Below are positions 8,040 to 16,290 of a stretch of DNA of 25,505 nucleotides, one piece after another. A program made the translations under genes and the position numbers. Within the stretch, counting starts at the first letter, position 1, and each line of letters begins with the position of its first letter. The notes under the pieces were generated by a model. The model did not search any database. It had not been told where the DNA came from and saw only the letters and a program-made list of their open reading frames with translations. Source of the stretch: a virus; the IMG/VR virus record IMGVR_UViG_3300046008_000925, positions 1 to 25,505 of that record. One strand, 5' to 3'.

Positions 8040-8053
8040 ATATTTATAACAAA
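8040..8053 (+). promoter_or_regulatory. Candidate late promoter for the baseplate operon
   Basis: ATATTTATAACAAA. TATTTATA starts 29 bases before the ATG at 8070. No further motif or terminator occurs until after 14552, so this would drive five genes (8070-14552) as one unit. The leader AAATAAAAACATAAC is A-rich like that of the tail tube gene. Confidence 0.5.
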
Positions 8054-8069
8054 CAAATAAAAACATAAC

Positions 8070-8357
8070 ATGGCACTTTTAGACAGATTAACAGCAGGTC
8101 CAGGTTCAGTACTTTCAACAGGTAACGGAACAACACCTCCAACAAACGTAGGGGCAACTACATTATCAAAACTTCATGCTGATAATGATCAACCCGGATA
8201 TTCATTAAACGGCGCGAATGCAGTCGACGTAAGAGCGGCATACAACGCTTATAACGACGGAGTTCCCAACCTGATACCAAACCCATCATTATTAGACTTA
8301 AACGGAATAAGACCTTCTACTTACAGAGATACTGGCCCTATTGATGGACATTATTAA
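8070..8357 (+). CDS. Small putative virion protein, unknown function
   Basis: A 95-residue protein rich in Gly, Pro, Asn, Asp and Thr, with few long hydrophobic runs, so probably extended or disordered. It opens MALLDRLTAGPGSVLSTGNG and ends in GIRPSTYRDTGPIDGHY. The GPGSVL string recurs in the next gene product near residue 173, and both proteins start with a Leu-Leu-Asp tract. It is the first gene of the baseplate operon, nine bases before the next start. Location suggests a baseplate or tube-associated accessory protein; I cannot name a family with certainty. Confidence 0.7.
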   Translation: MALLDRLTAGPGSVLSTGNGTTPPTNVGATTLSKLHADNDQPGYSLNGANAVDVRAAYNAYNDGVPNLIPNPSLLDLNGIRPSTYRDTGPIDGHY

Positions 8358-8366
8358 TAATTAAGT

Positions 8367-10334
8367 ATGCCTCTTTTAGATTTAAGAACAAACCTAAAAT
8401 CCCTAAAATATGGGAATGATAGGCCTGGAGGTGGTGATAGTGGACAACCATATATCAAGAAACCTCTGTATGCCGATCCCAACAAAATTCCTGTTGGTAA
8501 TGGGGTAGTATTAGCTTCGATTCATACTCTTGAGGATGTATCAAGATTAACTAAAATGTTTTTTGATCTAAAATCTCCAAATGGTCCTTTATTCATTTTA
8601 AATCAAAATTTACTATCAAGAACTGGAGTTAAAACTCAAGCATCTGGATTAATCAATGATGGGGTATATTTACCAACAAGTACTTTAGCACAAGCTGGAG
8701 TTAGTGCAGCTGGTTTGCATTTTAATAAACAAGGAATAAATCCAGTTCCCGGAACTTTTGGCTCTAGAACAACTTATTCTGATGTAGTTACTAATAATCA
8801 AGAAGATAATAGATTAGTTAATTTTTATGAGGACAAAACCTTATCAGTATCAGTAGGAGACATTTGGAGTTATGGAGGAGGTCCGGGTTCAGTATTAGGA
8901 ATAGGACCAACACATATCAGATTTGCAGATCAAAGAACTGGTATTAATAACCCATACTTTAAAGATAAAAAGGATTTTTTTACTGGAAAGCATGTAATAG
9001 ATGCTAGTAGAAACAAAACCTACTTTTCTTTAGGAGAAAACAAAAACATCCCCTCAACTCCTTATGATCAATTTCTTAGATTTACTAGATCGGGTTCATT
9101 TACAGTAAGTAATTTGTATGAATATAATCAAAATTTAATTTATAACGAAATACAAGAGTTTACTAATATAGGTAGAACCCAACCTGGTGGAATAACTGGG
9201 ATAGTTACAGTAGGAATCAACGATAATGCATTATCCTATGATGAAATAAATACAATGGCTCTTGATAGTTCTATATATTCTAATGGAAATATGTTAGACT
9301 TTAGAACTATTCTTAGAAATAATATTATTACTAATAATAGTCTTGTTAAAAAATCTACAGTAATGTCAGATGCTCCTAATTATTTAACTCAAAATATTGA
9401 AACTCGAGTTAATATAGGAGGAACAGAATTTCAAGGTCCTGGCTATAAGGCAGGTAAGAATTTATATTCATATACAAATGGTTCAGGAATAGGTCCAATA
9501 GATAGAATAAATGCCCATCCAATATATTATAGTGAAAATGTTAATAGAAATGGCAACGGAAATGATCCACTTCATGCTCCTATAAATGATTTAGTAAAAT
9601 TTAGAATAGCATCAATTAATGCTGGTTCGCCTACAAAAAAAACATTTATGCATTTTAGGGCATTTTTAAATTCAATCACTGATAATTATAGTGCAGCCTG
9701 GAATCCATATAATTATGTGGGAAGAGGTGAAAAATTTTATTCTTATGGTGGATTTGATAGAACTTTAACTTTATCATGGACCGTAGCTGCCCAATCAAGA
9801 GAGGAATTATCTCCAATGTATAAAAAATTAAATTATTTAGCTTCAACATTAGCTCCTAGTTATAGTCCAAGTGGATATATGCGTGGGCCGTTAGTACAAT
9901 TAACAATTGGAGGATATGTTTATGAACAAGTTGGATTTATAACGGGTTTAACATTTGAAATTGGTGAGGATTCACCTTGGGAAATAGGAATTACAGATAA
10001 AGGGATTAATACGGCAACAGATGAATATGATAGTAGAGTTAAAGAATTACCTCATTATATTAAAGTAAGTAGTTTTAACTTTACACCAATTCATGATTTT
10101 GTACCTAAAACTCAAAATAAAAAAAATTGGAATGGTCCAAGTAGATTTATAGCACTATCTGATGGAGGCGATAATAATTTATATGATAAAACTGGAGCAT
10201 TAGAACGCAAACCGTATACCGGAGATTATATAGGTAAAAGACTAGAAGAGGAAATTATTGATCTTCCCACAAGATCAAACCCACTATCTGATCAACCAAC
10301 AATAAGAGGATTAGATGGACTTCCAATAGCATAA
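8367..10334 (+). CDS. gp48/gp54-like baseplate tube-initiation protein
   Basis: A 655-residue protein. The N-terminal 30 residues (NLKSLKYGNDRPGGGDSGQP) look like an extended arm. The C-terminal third holds the most telling block: FMHFRAFLNSITDNYSAAWN, YNYVGRGEKFYSYGGFDRTL, LSWTVAAQSREELSPMYKK and GPLVQLTIGGYVYEQVGFI. The 'Y-GR-E-F-Y-G-R-L-L-W-V' then 'MY-KLNYL' then 'P-L-T-G-V-GFI' pattern is shared by baseplate proteins related to the tail tube fold (gp48 and gp54 in T4), on which tube polymerisation starts. It is about twice their length, so a fusion or insertion in the middle is likely. Gene order (tape measure, this, LysM-like, hub) fits a baseplate inner-tube role. Confidence 0.6.
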   Translation: MPLLDLRTNLKSLKYGNDRPGGGDSGQPYIKKPLYADPNKIPVGNGVVLASIHTLEDVSRLTKMFFDLKSPNGPLFILNQNLLSRTGVKTQASGLINDGVYLPTSTLAQAGVSAAGLHFNKQGINPVPGTFGSRTTYSDVVTNNQEDNRLVNFYEDKTLSVSVGDIWSYGGGPGSVLGIGPTHIRFADQRTGINNPYFKDKKDFFTGKHVIDASRNKTYFSLGENKNIPSTPYDQFLRFTRSGSFTVSNLYEYNQNLIYNEIQEFTNIGRTQPGGITGIVTVGINDNALSYDEINTMALDSSIYSNGNMLDFRTILRNNIITNNSLVKKSTVMSDAPNYLTQNIETRVNIGGTEFQGPGYKAGKNLYSYTNGSGIGPIDRINAHPIYYSENVNRNGNGNDPLHAPINDLVKFRIASINAGSPTKKTFMHFRAFLNSITDNYSAAWNPYNYVGRGEKFYSYGGFDRTLTLSWTVAAQSREELSPMYKKLNYLASTLAPSYSPSGYMRGPLVQLTIGGYVYEQVGFITGLTFEIGEDSPWEIGITDKGINTATDEYDSRVKELPHYIKVSSFNFTPIHDFVPKTQNKKNWNGPSRFIALSDGGDNNLYDKTGALERKPYTGDYIGKRLEEEIIDLPTRSNPLSDQPTIRGLDGLPIA

Positions 10335-10336
10335 AT

Positions 10337-10636
10337 ATGAATAGATATCAAGACATACCCCAAACAAAAATAGATGGTAAAGTAGTTTATAAAACTTCTC
10401 GCTATCCTGAAATACCTTTGTCCCCTGATGATATTTATGTATATACAGTACAAGGAGATAGGTTTGATATTTTAGCACAGCAATTTTACCAAGATAGTTC
10501 ATTATGGTGGGTAATATCAATAGCAAATGCTAGCATTTTAAACCAAAGTTCATTAGTAATCCCTGGAGGTATACAAATCCGAATTCCTGCCTCTTATATA
10601 GATGTTATAAGAAGCTTCAATTCAATAAATCAGTAG
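10337..10636 (+). CDS. gp53/LysM-like baseplate protein
   Basis: A 99-residue protein beginning two bases after the upstream stop. Residues about 31-84 have a LysM-type pattern: YVYTVQGDRFDILAQQFYQD, then SSLWWVISIANASILN and VIPGGIQIRIP. The 'GD-F-LA--FY-D-WW-IA-AN' then 'I-PG--IRIP' order is found in baseplate proteins with LysM-like folds such as T4 gp53 (wedge) and small tail proteins of other myoviruses. In baseplates this fold joins inner and outer parts rather than binding peptidoglycan freely. Size is about half T4 gp53, so only the LysM-like core is present. Tight spacing on both sides (2 bases each) implies translational coupling. Confidence 0.7.
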   Translation: MNRYQDIPQTKIDGKVVYKTSRYPEIPLSPDDIYVYTVQGDRFDILAQQFYQDSSLWWVISIANASILNQSSLVIPGGIQIRIPASYIDVIRSFNSINQ

Positions 10637-10638
10637 TT

Positions 10639-13600
10639 ATGAATATTGTAGGAGAAAATTTTCCAAAAGAAATAGTAGAACAAATAAATCTAAGGCAAAC
10701 TAAGTTAGGTTCATCACATAGAGATAATGAGTTATTAAGTTGGATGAATTCTAAAACAGGTTGGGTAAGATTAGTCTCGTCTGTAGATGTTAATCAAGAA
10801 ATTAACCCCCGAAAAATTTTAGATGGATTAAGAGGGGATGGAGAATCAGCATTAGCTAAACAATATGTTTTATTTGGGGGAGTTACCAAATATACCCCAA
10901 ATGCAGACCTAGAAATGGCAGCTACAGTAACTCAAAGATCAGGAATTGCAAGGGATGGTTCCGTTCATAATATGGGAGCGTATGGATTGGGAGGTCTAGA
11001 TTATGGACTAAGCCCAATGCCTGGTATAGTAAGTGCAAACATAAAAACAGAAAATAGAGGATCATTAAGAACTTCTACAATTAATATAAAAGCATATAAT
11101 CGAAAACAATTTGATATTATTGATTTATTATATCTTAGATTAGGATATACGGTTTTATTAGAGTGGGGACATAGTATGTTTTATACTAATGAGGGAAAAT
11201 TAAAAACAGATGTTAGTGGTGGTGCAACTTTAGAAAGTTTATTTTTAACAGGTAAAGATAAAACAGGAGCACCTATAGATTATAATTCTTTATTACCCTT
11301 AATAGATATAAGAAGAAAACAACTTTTTGGTAATTATGATGCGGTTTTAGGAAAAGTTGTAAATTATAGTTGGACTATAAATAAAGATTTAAGTTATGAC
11401 ATAACATTAACTGTTAGAAGCATTGGTGATGTTATAGAATCACTTAAAATGAATACTTCTTTAGGGAATATTAAAAGTGATATAAAGGTAGATAGTGCTG
11501 ATGATACATCTGGAACCAAACCTGAAAATAATGCAGAAGCACTTGAAGCATATGCAAAAAAATCTACAATGGGGCAACATTTTTACGATTTAATGAAAAG
11601 ATTAGGGAGTGAAGAGGTTAGTGGAACTGAGGCTAATTATGGTCAAATACCATGGATTAAGAAAAAAGAACATGCATTTTGGTGGGATACTCATCCCCAA
11701 AATAGTATATATTATATACGACTAGGATACTTACTTGATTGGATTAAACAAAATTTAATTCTCCAAACTCAGAAAAACAATGTAAAAACCCCTATTATAA
11801 AAATAAACACTGATCCAAAAACAAATATTATTCATCTAGAACAAAGACAAATAATTACTGATCCAACAATATGTGTTTTTAAAACTACTATAGTTAATCC
11901 ACTATTGGGTATAACAAATACTTCATTACCTACAACTTTAAATGAAACTACAGGTACAGAATTAGATGATGCTACAAGTAACGTTGACAATATTTTAAAT
12001 AACAGAGCATTTATAAATGAAGAAGGAAAGTTAAAAGACACAAATGAAATATCAAAACTTATAAATAATACTTATGGGAAATATAATATAAATAGTGGAG
12101 GGGTTGTAAGTTTTGAAGGAAATGTGATAAAAATTATAAATGCCCAAAATGAAGGAGATATAACAACTAATGAAAAATTTATACAATTAAGTGACGTACT
12201 TAATGATCCTGTCATTTCTAATTTTGAACAGGTTAGATCTTTTATTAAAGCTAATATTACCCAACCTAAAGCAGTAACTCAAGCTGTACAGGCTGCAGAA
12301 GAACCACTATCATATTCTGTACGTGAAATGTTTTTAGAAGGTGAATTTATTGAAAATAACAATCGTTATCTTTATTTAATGAATGTGTATTTCAATATGA
12401 ATTGGATTTTATCTAAAATAGATTCAACAATTGACAGTGAAGGAAATATAATATTATTAGATTTCTTACAATCATTATGCGACGGATTTTCAGAAGCTAC
12501 TTGTTATTATAATAAATTAACTCCAACCATAAACGAAAACACTGAAATAATTTTTATAGATGAAATAGGTCTTCCTGATAGAGATGCGTTTTTAGCAAAA
12601 CCAGATTTTAAAGACAAAGCAGTTCAAACAACTGGAGATGGTGTAAATTTAGCTAAATTTAATATGTTTGGATATAAAGAAAGTGGAGGACAAGCTAGCT
12701 TTATTAGAGATTTTTCAATGAAAACTGAAATCCCAGCAAGTTTTGCAACCATGATAACAGTAGGAGCTCAAGCTAATGGGTTAGTTGTTGGGGAAGATGC
12801 TACATGTTTATCTAAAATGAATTATGGTTTAACAGATAGAATGAAGCCTGAAATAATAGACGCAAACATAGATTCAACAGTTAGTGGAGGTCAACAGTTA
12901 ATTAATAATTTTTATGATAGTGTAATTCCTATTACTCCAACAGTTATTGAATTTTTAAAAACAGTATATGGTGAGCAAGATCTAGGCAACCCTGATTTAA
13001 TAGATAGTATGAAAAATATAGGAAAAGATTTAGTAAAACTAAATAAAACTATAAACTCTATCAATCAAGCAATTGCAACAACAGAAGACAAATCTAAAAA
13101 CCCATATAAATCATCACCAGGAAATGGTTTTATTCCCTTTAACCTCCAACTAACAATGGATGGACTCTCAGGATTTAAAATCTATCAAAAATATACCTCA
13201 GAACAAGAATTTTTGCCAACAAATTATGCCGAAAGTTTAGATTTTATTATTAAAGGAATAACACAGAATATAGAAAACAATCAGTGGACTACTGTAATAG
13301 AATCTTTTGGAATGCCTAAAAACCCAATAGGAAGTGGATATATTAGTCCACCTACACCACCACTTACTGCAACTTCAACTAATACCGGAGCTGCTAGGGC
13401 ACCAAGAGATATTGCACAACAAAGCGTCGATGGATGTATGACAAAATACCCTGAATTTAAATTTGATGATCCTCGTCCAAGAGCTAATATTTTACCTTAT
13501 AAAGATGCTGTTAATTATTTAAAAAAGAAATATGGTGATGATTTAGGTAAAGCGGTTTTTGCTGTATTATTTGCCGAAGCTAGAAAAGAAGGAAATGCAT

Positions 13601-13938
13601 TTGTATCAGCTGGGGGGTTTAACTATGCTGGTGTGCAAACAGATAGTGGAAGATGGTCAGCTCCGGGAATTATAGGACAATATTGTCGTGTTGATAGTGG
13701 AGGTGTAAAAAGAGCATTTGCTATATTTGCTAGTAATGAATCATTTTTAGATTTTATGGCTAGTAGAATAAAAGCCAAAGGACTTTCAGGAATCAATGCC
13801 GATATTTGGACCCAGAATTATATTAATAAATGGTGGAGTCCAGCAGCGAAAGCATCTTATACTAAAGGAACACCAACATATAATAGTAAAGTAGCAATAT
13901 TTAACTCAGCTTTAAAACGATATAATAACACAGCATAA
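10639..13938 (+). CDS. Baseplate hub protein with C-terminal peptidoglycan hydrolase-like domain
   Basis: A 1099-residue protein, the largest in the window. The N-terminal half has hub-like features around residues 159-187 (IDLLYLRLGYTVLLEWGHSM) and NYSWTINKDLSYDITLTVRS, as in gp27-type hubs. A block before residue 900 (FIIKGITQNIENNQWTTVIE) is the usual end of such hub cores. A Pro/Thr-rich linker lies at about 902-925. Residues about 937-1099 form a separate domain with KAVFAVLFAEARKEGNAF (candidate catalytic Glu980), NYAGVQTDSGRW from Asn995, and an ending of the type 'AFAIFASNESFLDFMASRI', resembling FlgJ/GH73-like or other lysozyme-fold glucosaminidases. It would cut cell-wall glycan as the tube enters. 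T4 splits these roles between gp27 and gp5. The enzyme family is inferred. Confidence 0.65.
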   Translation: MNIVGENFPKEIVEQINLRQTKLGSSHRDNELLSWMNSKTGWVRLVSSVDVNQEINPRKILDGLRGDGESALAKQYVLFGGVTKYTPNADLEMAATVTQRSGIARDGSVHNMGAYGLGGLDYGLSPMPGIVSANIKTENRGSLRTSTINIKAYNRKQFDIIDLLYLRLGYTVLLEWGHSMFYTNEGKLKTDVSGGATLESLFLTGKDKTGAPIDYNSLLPLIDIRRKQLFGNYDAVLGKVVNYSWTINKDLSYDITLTVRSIGDVIESLKMNTSLGNIKSDIKVDSADDTSGTKPENNAEALEAYAKKSTMGQHFYDLMKRLGSEEVSGTEANYGQIPWIKKKEHAFWWDTHPQNSIYYIRLGYLLDWIKQNLILQTQKNNVKTPIIKINTDPKTNIIHLEQRQIITDPTICVFKTTIVNPLLGITNTSLPTTLNETTGTELDDATSNVDNILNNRAFINEEGKLKDTNEISKLINNTYGKYNINSGGVVSFEGNVIKIINAQNEGDITTNEKFIQLSDVLNDPVISNFEQVRSFIKANITQPKAVTQAVQAAEEPLSYSVREMFLEGEFIENNNRYLYLMNVYFNMNWILSKIDSTIDSEGNIILLDFLQSLCDGFSEATCYYNKLTPTINENTEIIFIDEIGLPDRDAFLAKPDFKDKAVQTTGDGVNLAKFNMFGYKESGGQASFIRDFSMKTEIPASFATMITVGAQANGLVVGEDATCLSKMNYGLTDRMKPEIIDANIDSTVSGGQQLINNFYDSVIPITPTVIEFLKTVYGEQDLGNPDLIDSMKNIGKDLVKLNKTINSINQAIATTEDKSKNPYKSSPGNGFIPFNLQLTMDGLSGFKIYQKYTSEQEFLPTNYAESLDFIIKGITQNIENNQWTTVIESFGMPKNPIGSGYISPPTPPLTATSTNTGAARAPRDIAQQSVDGCMTKYPEFKFDDPRPRANILPYKDAVNYLKKKYGDDLGKAVFAVLFAEARKEGNAFVSAGGFNYAGVQTDSGRWSAPGIIGQYCRVDSGGVKRAFAIFASNESFLDFMASRIKAKGLSGINADIWTQNYINKWWSPAAKASYTKGTPTYNSKVAIFNSALKRYNNTA

Positions 13939-14552
13939 TGTATTACCCACTATCTCAAATACAAACTAATTTATATGCTAATGATGGATTTGCTATTAAA
14001 TCCACAGGTGAATTATATTCCGGTTATTATTGGAAAAACTCATCAGGACAGTATTTTACAGGTAAAACACCCCAAGATACTCCAACTCAAGAACTAATAA
14101 TAGCACCTTCTACACCGGGGGGACCTAACCCTAATTCTATAAATTTTGATCCTGCAACTTATATAGAATATGCTTCATTTAGTAACGAAGTAACAGATTA
14201 TAATACCATTAAAGATATTATATATTCTCAGGTTTTAATTCCAACCCAAAACATAACACTCCCAACCATCCAAGATTATCAAGTTGGTGAATTTAGAAGA
14301 TATTTTTGTAAAAAAACAAACGAGCTAATATATATAGAAATTGATAAATCTACTTACGATAAATTAGTAAGCAAAAATCCTCAAATTATGTGGCAGTTAT
14401 ATACCCCCATTAATTTAGCATGGCAAATATCGGGAAATAAAGAAAAAGTAGCTACAACTAATAAAAATATAGTGTTACTAGCCATGCAAAGGCAAAACTT
14501 ATCCCGATTTGATGAATACTTAAAATATGATTATACTAAATATTTTCAATAA
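13938..14552 (+). CDS. Unknown protein coupled to the hub gene
   Basis: A 204-residue protein whose ATG overlaps the hub stop by one base (TAATG), implying translational coupling. The N-terminus YYPLSQIQTNLYANDGFAIK and GYYWKNSSGQYFTGKTPQDT is Tyr/Gly-rich and looks like a small beta domain; the C-terminal part is helical and charged, including RRYFCKKTNELIYIEI. No signal peptide or membrane segment. As last gene of the baseplate operon it is likely a virion protein that meets the hub or tube, but I do not recognise its family by name. Confidence 0.7.
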   Translation: MYYPLSQIQTNLYANDGFAIKSTGELYSGYYWKNSSGQYFTGKTPQDTPTQELIIAPSTPGGPNPNSINFDPATYIEYASFSNEVTDYNTIKDIIYSQVLIPTQNITLPTIQDYQVGEFRRYFCKKTNELIYIEIDKSTYDKLVSKNPQIMWQLYTPINLAWQISGNKEKVATTNKNIVLLAMQRQNLSRFDEYLKYDYTKYFQ

Positions 14553-14591
14553 TTTGGTACTTTAACCCCCCTTTAATATATTTATATAAAA
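14553..14591 (+). promoter_or_regulatory. Overlapping host-type and late-type promoter signals
   Basis: TTTG (14553-14556), 20 bases, then TATATTTA (14577-14584), which fits five of six fixed positions of the Bacteroidetes TTTG / TAnnTTTG promoter. The late-motif ATATTTATATAAAA (14578-14591) overlaps its -7 box, with TATTTATA 27 bases before the ATG at 14606. The gene could be read both early and late. A six-C tract lies between the boxes. Confidence 0.45.
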
Positions 14592-14605
14592 CAATCAAAA
14601 ACAAA

Positions 14606-14857
14606 ATGAACCCAACAGAATTTAAAAAACTAATCCGAGAAGAAGTACGTAAAGTATTAAAAGAAGAAAAACCAACCAATGATATGGTTAAAGAATTTTG
14701 GAGCATAATGGTTGAAAATCAACCTGAAGATGTAATCCGGATTTTAGTTGGATTAACTGATGGTAGTTTACCATTTTCTAAATTTAGTTCAGATGTAGCA
14801 AATGATGTTTATGATTCATTCTCGGATGAATTATATGATGACGAAGACGAAGATTAA
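14606..14857 (+). CDS. Small acidic protein with LIREE-type N-terminus
   Basis: An 83-residue protein. Residues 1-22 (MNPTEFKKLIREEVRKVLKE) form a strongly basic-amphipathic helix containing Ile-Arg-Glu at 10-12; the rest is acidic, ending in DELYDDEDED. The N-terminal helix recalls a leader seen on several proteins of T4-like phages of this type, and it resembles T4 capsid-targeting peptides, which end in (Leu/Ile)-X-Glu and are cut by the prohead protease. It stands alone between a promoter region and a terminator, so it is an independent unit. An internal head protein or a small regulator would both fit; function unknown. Confidence 0.6.
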   Translation: MNPTEFKKLIREEVRKVLKEEKPTNDMVKEFWSIMVENQPEDVIRILVGLTDGSLPFSKFSSDVANDVYDSFSDELYDDEDED

Positions 14858-14918
14858 AAACAATCAAAAACAAAAACATACGGAACTTAGGACCCGTTAT
14901 AGTTACCCAACAGGTGAC

Positions 14919-14961
14919 AAATCCGAACAAAGTATCGCTACCTAGTTCGGATTTCCTTTTT
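14919..14961 (+). terminator. Intrinsic terminator ending the virion module
   Basis: AAATCCGAAC (14919-14928) pairs perfectly with GTTCGGATTT (14945-14954) over ten base pairs with a 16-base loop, followed by CC and five T. It separates the late module from the accessory and replication genes. Confidence 0.88.
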
Positions 14962-14972
14962 CATCAAGAATA

Positions 14973-15004
14973 TTTGGTTATCTGAGGTAATTATATTATC
15001 ATTA
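14973..15004 (+). promoter_or_regulatory. Candidate host-type promoter before polymerase-like gene
   Basis: TTTG (14973-14976), 20 bases, then TATCATTA (14997-15004). The box matches TAnnTTTG at four of six fixed positions. The spacing is the same as at 18067 and 24406, and all three begin TTTGG. It lies just behind the terminator and 22 bases before the ATG at 15026. The alternative TATATTAT at 14992 has a 15-base spacing. Confidence 0.35.
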
Positions 15005-15025
15005 TCAGAATAAAGGTTATAAAGT

Positions 15026-16285
15026 ATGTTTTATATTATTGAGAATTATGAACAATTAAAGGAATTTTACTACAAGGAAATTGAAGAGGCATTTGTAGAA
15101 ATAATTCCATTTAATGATTATATTCATCCAACAATAAACAATGTATCCTTAATTTATATTAGACCAATAAACGATAATAAAGGTTATATATTGTGTGTAG
15201 AACATAATGATACATTACAATTAAGTATAAACGCTATATCAACGATTCTTAACAAGATCAATAAAATATATGTACGAGATAAGAAAGAGTTTTTACACTA
15301 CCTTATACACCCGAATATAGTTGATATCACGTTAGAACATATTTATGAGAGGCCCACAACCTCTGCTCATGATTATTTTTATCGTAATTATCAACATATT
15401 GATGATCTTAATAAAATTGTACCTATATCCAAACATTATGAAGTTTGTGAAAAAATATTTAACGATCTAAAAGAAAAAATAAATGAACCAATTAACTTAT
15501 TCTATAACGATAGAGCATCCTTGGTGTTTAACGCAATTGAACGGAATGGTTTACGAATACAAAGAGAAAAATTCAAAGACCACTTCTATCATGTTGATGC
15601 CGATTACATATATAGTCAATACAACTTTAAAACAACAACAAGAAGACCAGCCAACAGATTTGGGGGTGTAAATTATGCTGCTCTGAATAAAGAAAATGGA
15701 AGCAGAGAAGTATTTATCCCAAGAAATGATAAACTAGTAGAAATAGACTTATCAGCATTCCACCCTACTCTAATTAGTAAACTTATGGATTATGACTTCG
15801 GAGATAAGAATATATATCATGAAATTGTGGAAGAATGTAATGTAAGTTATGATGATGCCAAAAAGATAGTATTTAAAAACCTTAATGGTAATATTTTTGA
15901 AGAATACAAAAATGTAGAATTTTTCTCCCGTCTTCAACATTTCAAAGATAAATTATGGGAACAATTTCAGAATGAAGGATTTATTGAAGATAAAACAAGT
16001 GGATGGAAGTTTTACAAAGATAAATTGGAAAATATGAATCCAAATAAGCTACTAAATTATCTACTTCAGACGACTGAAACTTCAACAAATATCAACATTA
16101 TATGGGATATGTTGAAAATATTAAGAGGTAAAAATACAAAACTAATACTTTTTACTTACGATGCATTTTTATTAGATTTGGATGAAGAGGAGGAAGATTT
16201 GATAGATAAAATATTGGAAATATTTAAAACATATAAATTCGATGTCAAAATTAAAACAGGTTACAATTACAATAATTTAAAATAA
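15026..16285 (+). CDS. Short divergent family A DNA polymerase-like protein
   Basis: A 419-residue protein. Residues about 194-235 hold the family A run before motif A: YSQYNFKTTTRRPANRFGGV and NYAALNKENGSREVFIP. Motif A is LVEIDLSAFHPTL with catalytic Asp241. Motif B, AKKIVFKNLNGN at 278-289, aligns to the E. coli Pol I finger helix with Lys758, Phe762 and Gly767 kept (Lys279, Phe283, Gly288), but Arg754 is Tyr275 and Tyr766 is Asn287. Motif C is LFTYDAFLLD with Asp379 where His-Asp-Glu is usual. Both metal-binding Asp are present. There is no recognisable 5' nuclease, and the N-terminal 190 residues show no clear exonuclease motifs. The size is about two thirds of a Klenow fragment. It may act in repair or gap filling, or be non-catalytic; T4-like phages replicate with a family B enzyme, not seen here. 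Confidence 0.75.
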   Translation: MFYIIENYEQLKEFYYKEIEEAFVEIIPFNDYIHPTINNVSLIYIRPINDNKGYILCVEHNDTLQLSINAISTILNKINKIYVRDKKEFLHYLIHPNIVDITLEHIYERPTTSAHDYFYRNYQHIDDLNKIVPISKHYEVCEKIFNDLKEKINEPINLFYNDRASLVFNAIERNGLRIQREKFKDHFYHVDADYIYSQYNFKTTTRRPANRFGGVNYAALNKENGSREVFIPRNDKLVEIDLSAFHPTLISKLMDYDFGDKNIYHEIVEECNVSYDDAKKIVFKNLNGNIFEEYKNVEFFSRLQHFKDKLWEQFQNEGFIEDKTSGWKFYKDKLENMNPNKLLNYLLQTTETSTNINIIWDMLKILRGKNTKLILFTYDAFLLDLDEEEEDLIDKILEIFKTYKFDVKIKTGYNYNNLK

Positions 16286-16290
16286 AATTT

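Noticed and set aside
14858-15025. 168-base gap considered for a tRNA or small RNA gene
   Set aside because: No cloverleaf could be drawn; the only clear structure is the terminator hairpin. No tRNA was seen anywhere in the window.
15483-15671. Second + strand frame inside the polymerase-like gene
   Set aside because: It overlaps the run before motif A and has no recognisable features; alternate-frame shadow. The same applies to 24785-25030.
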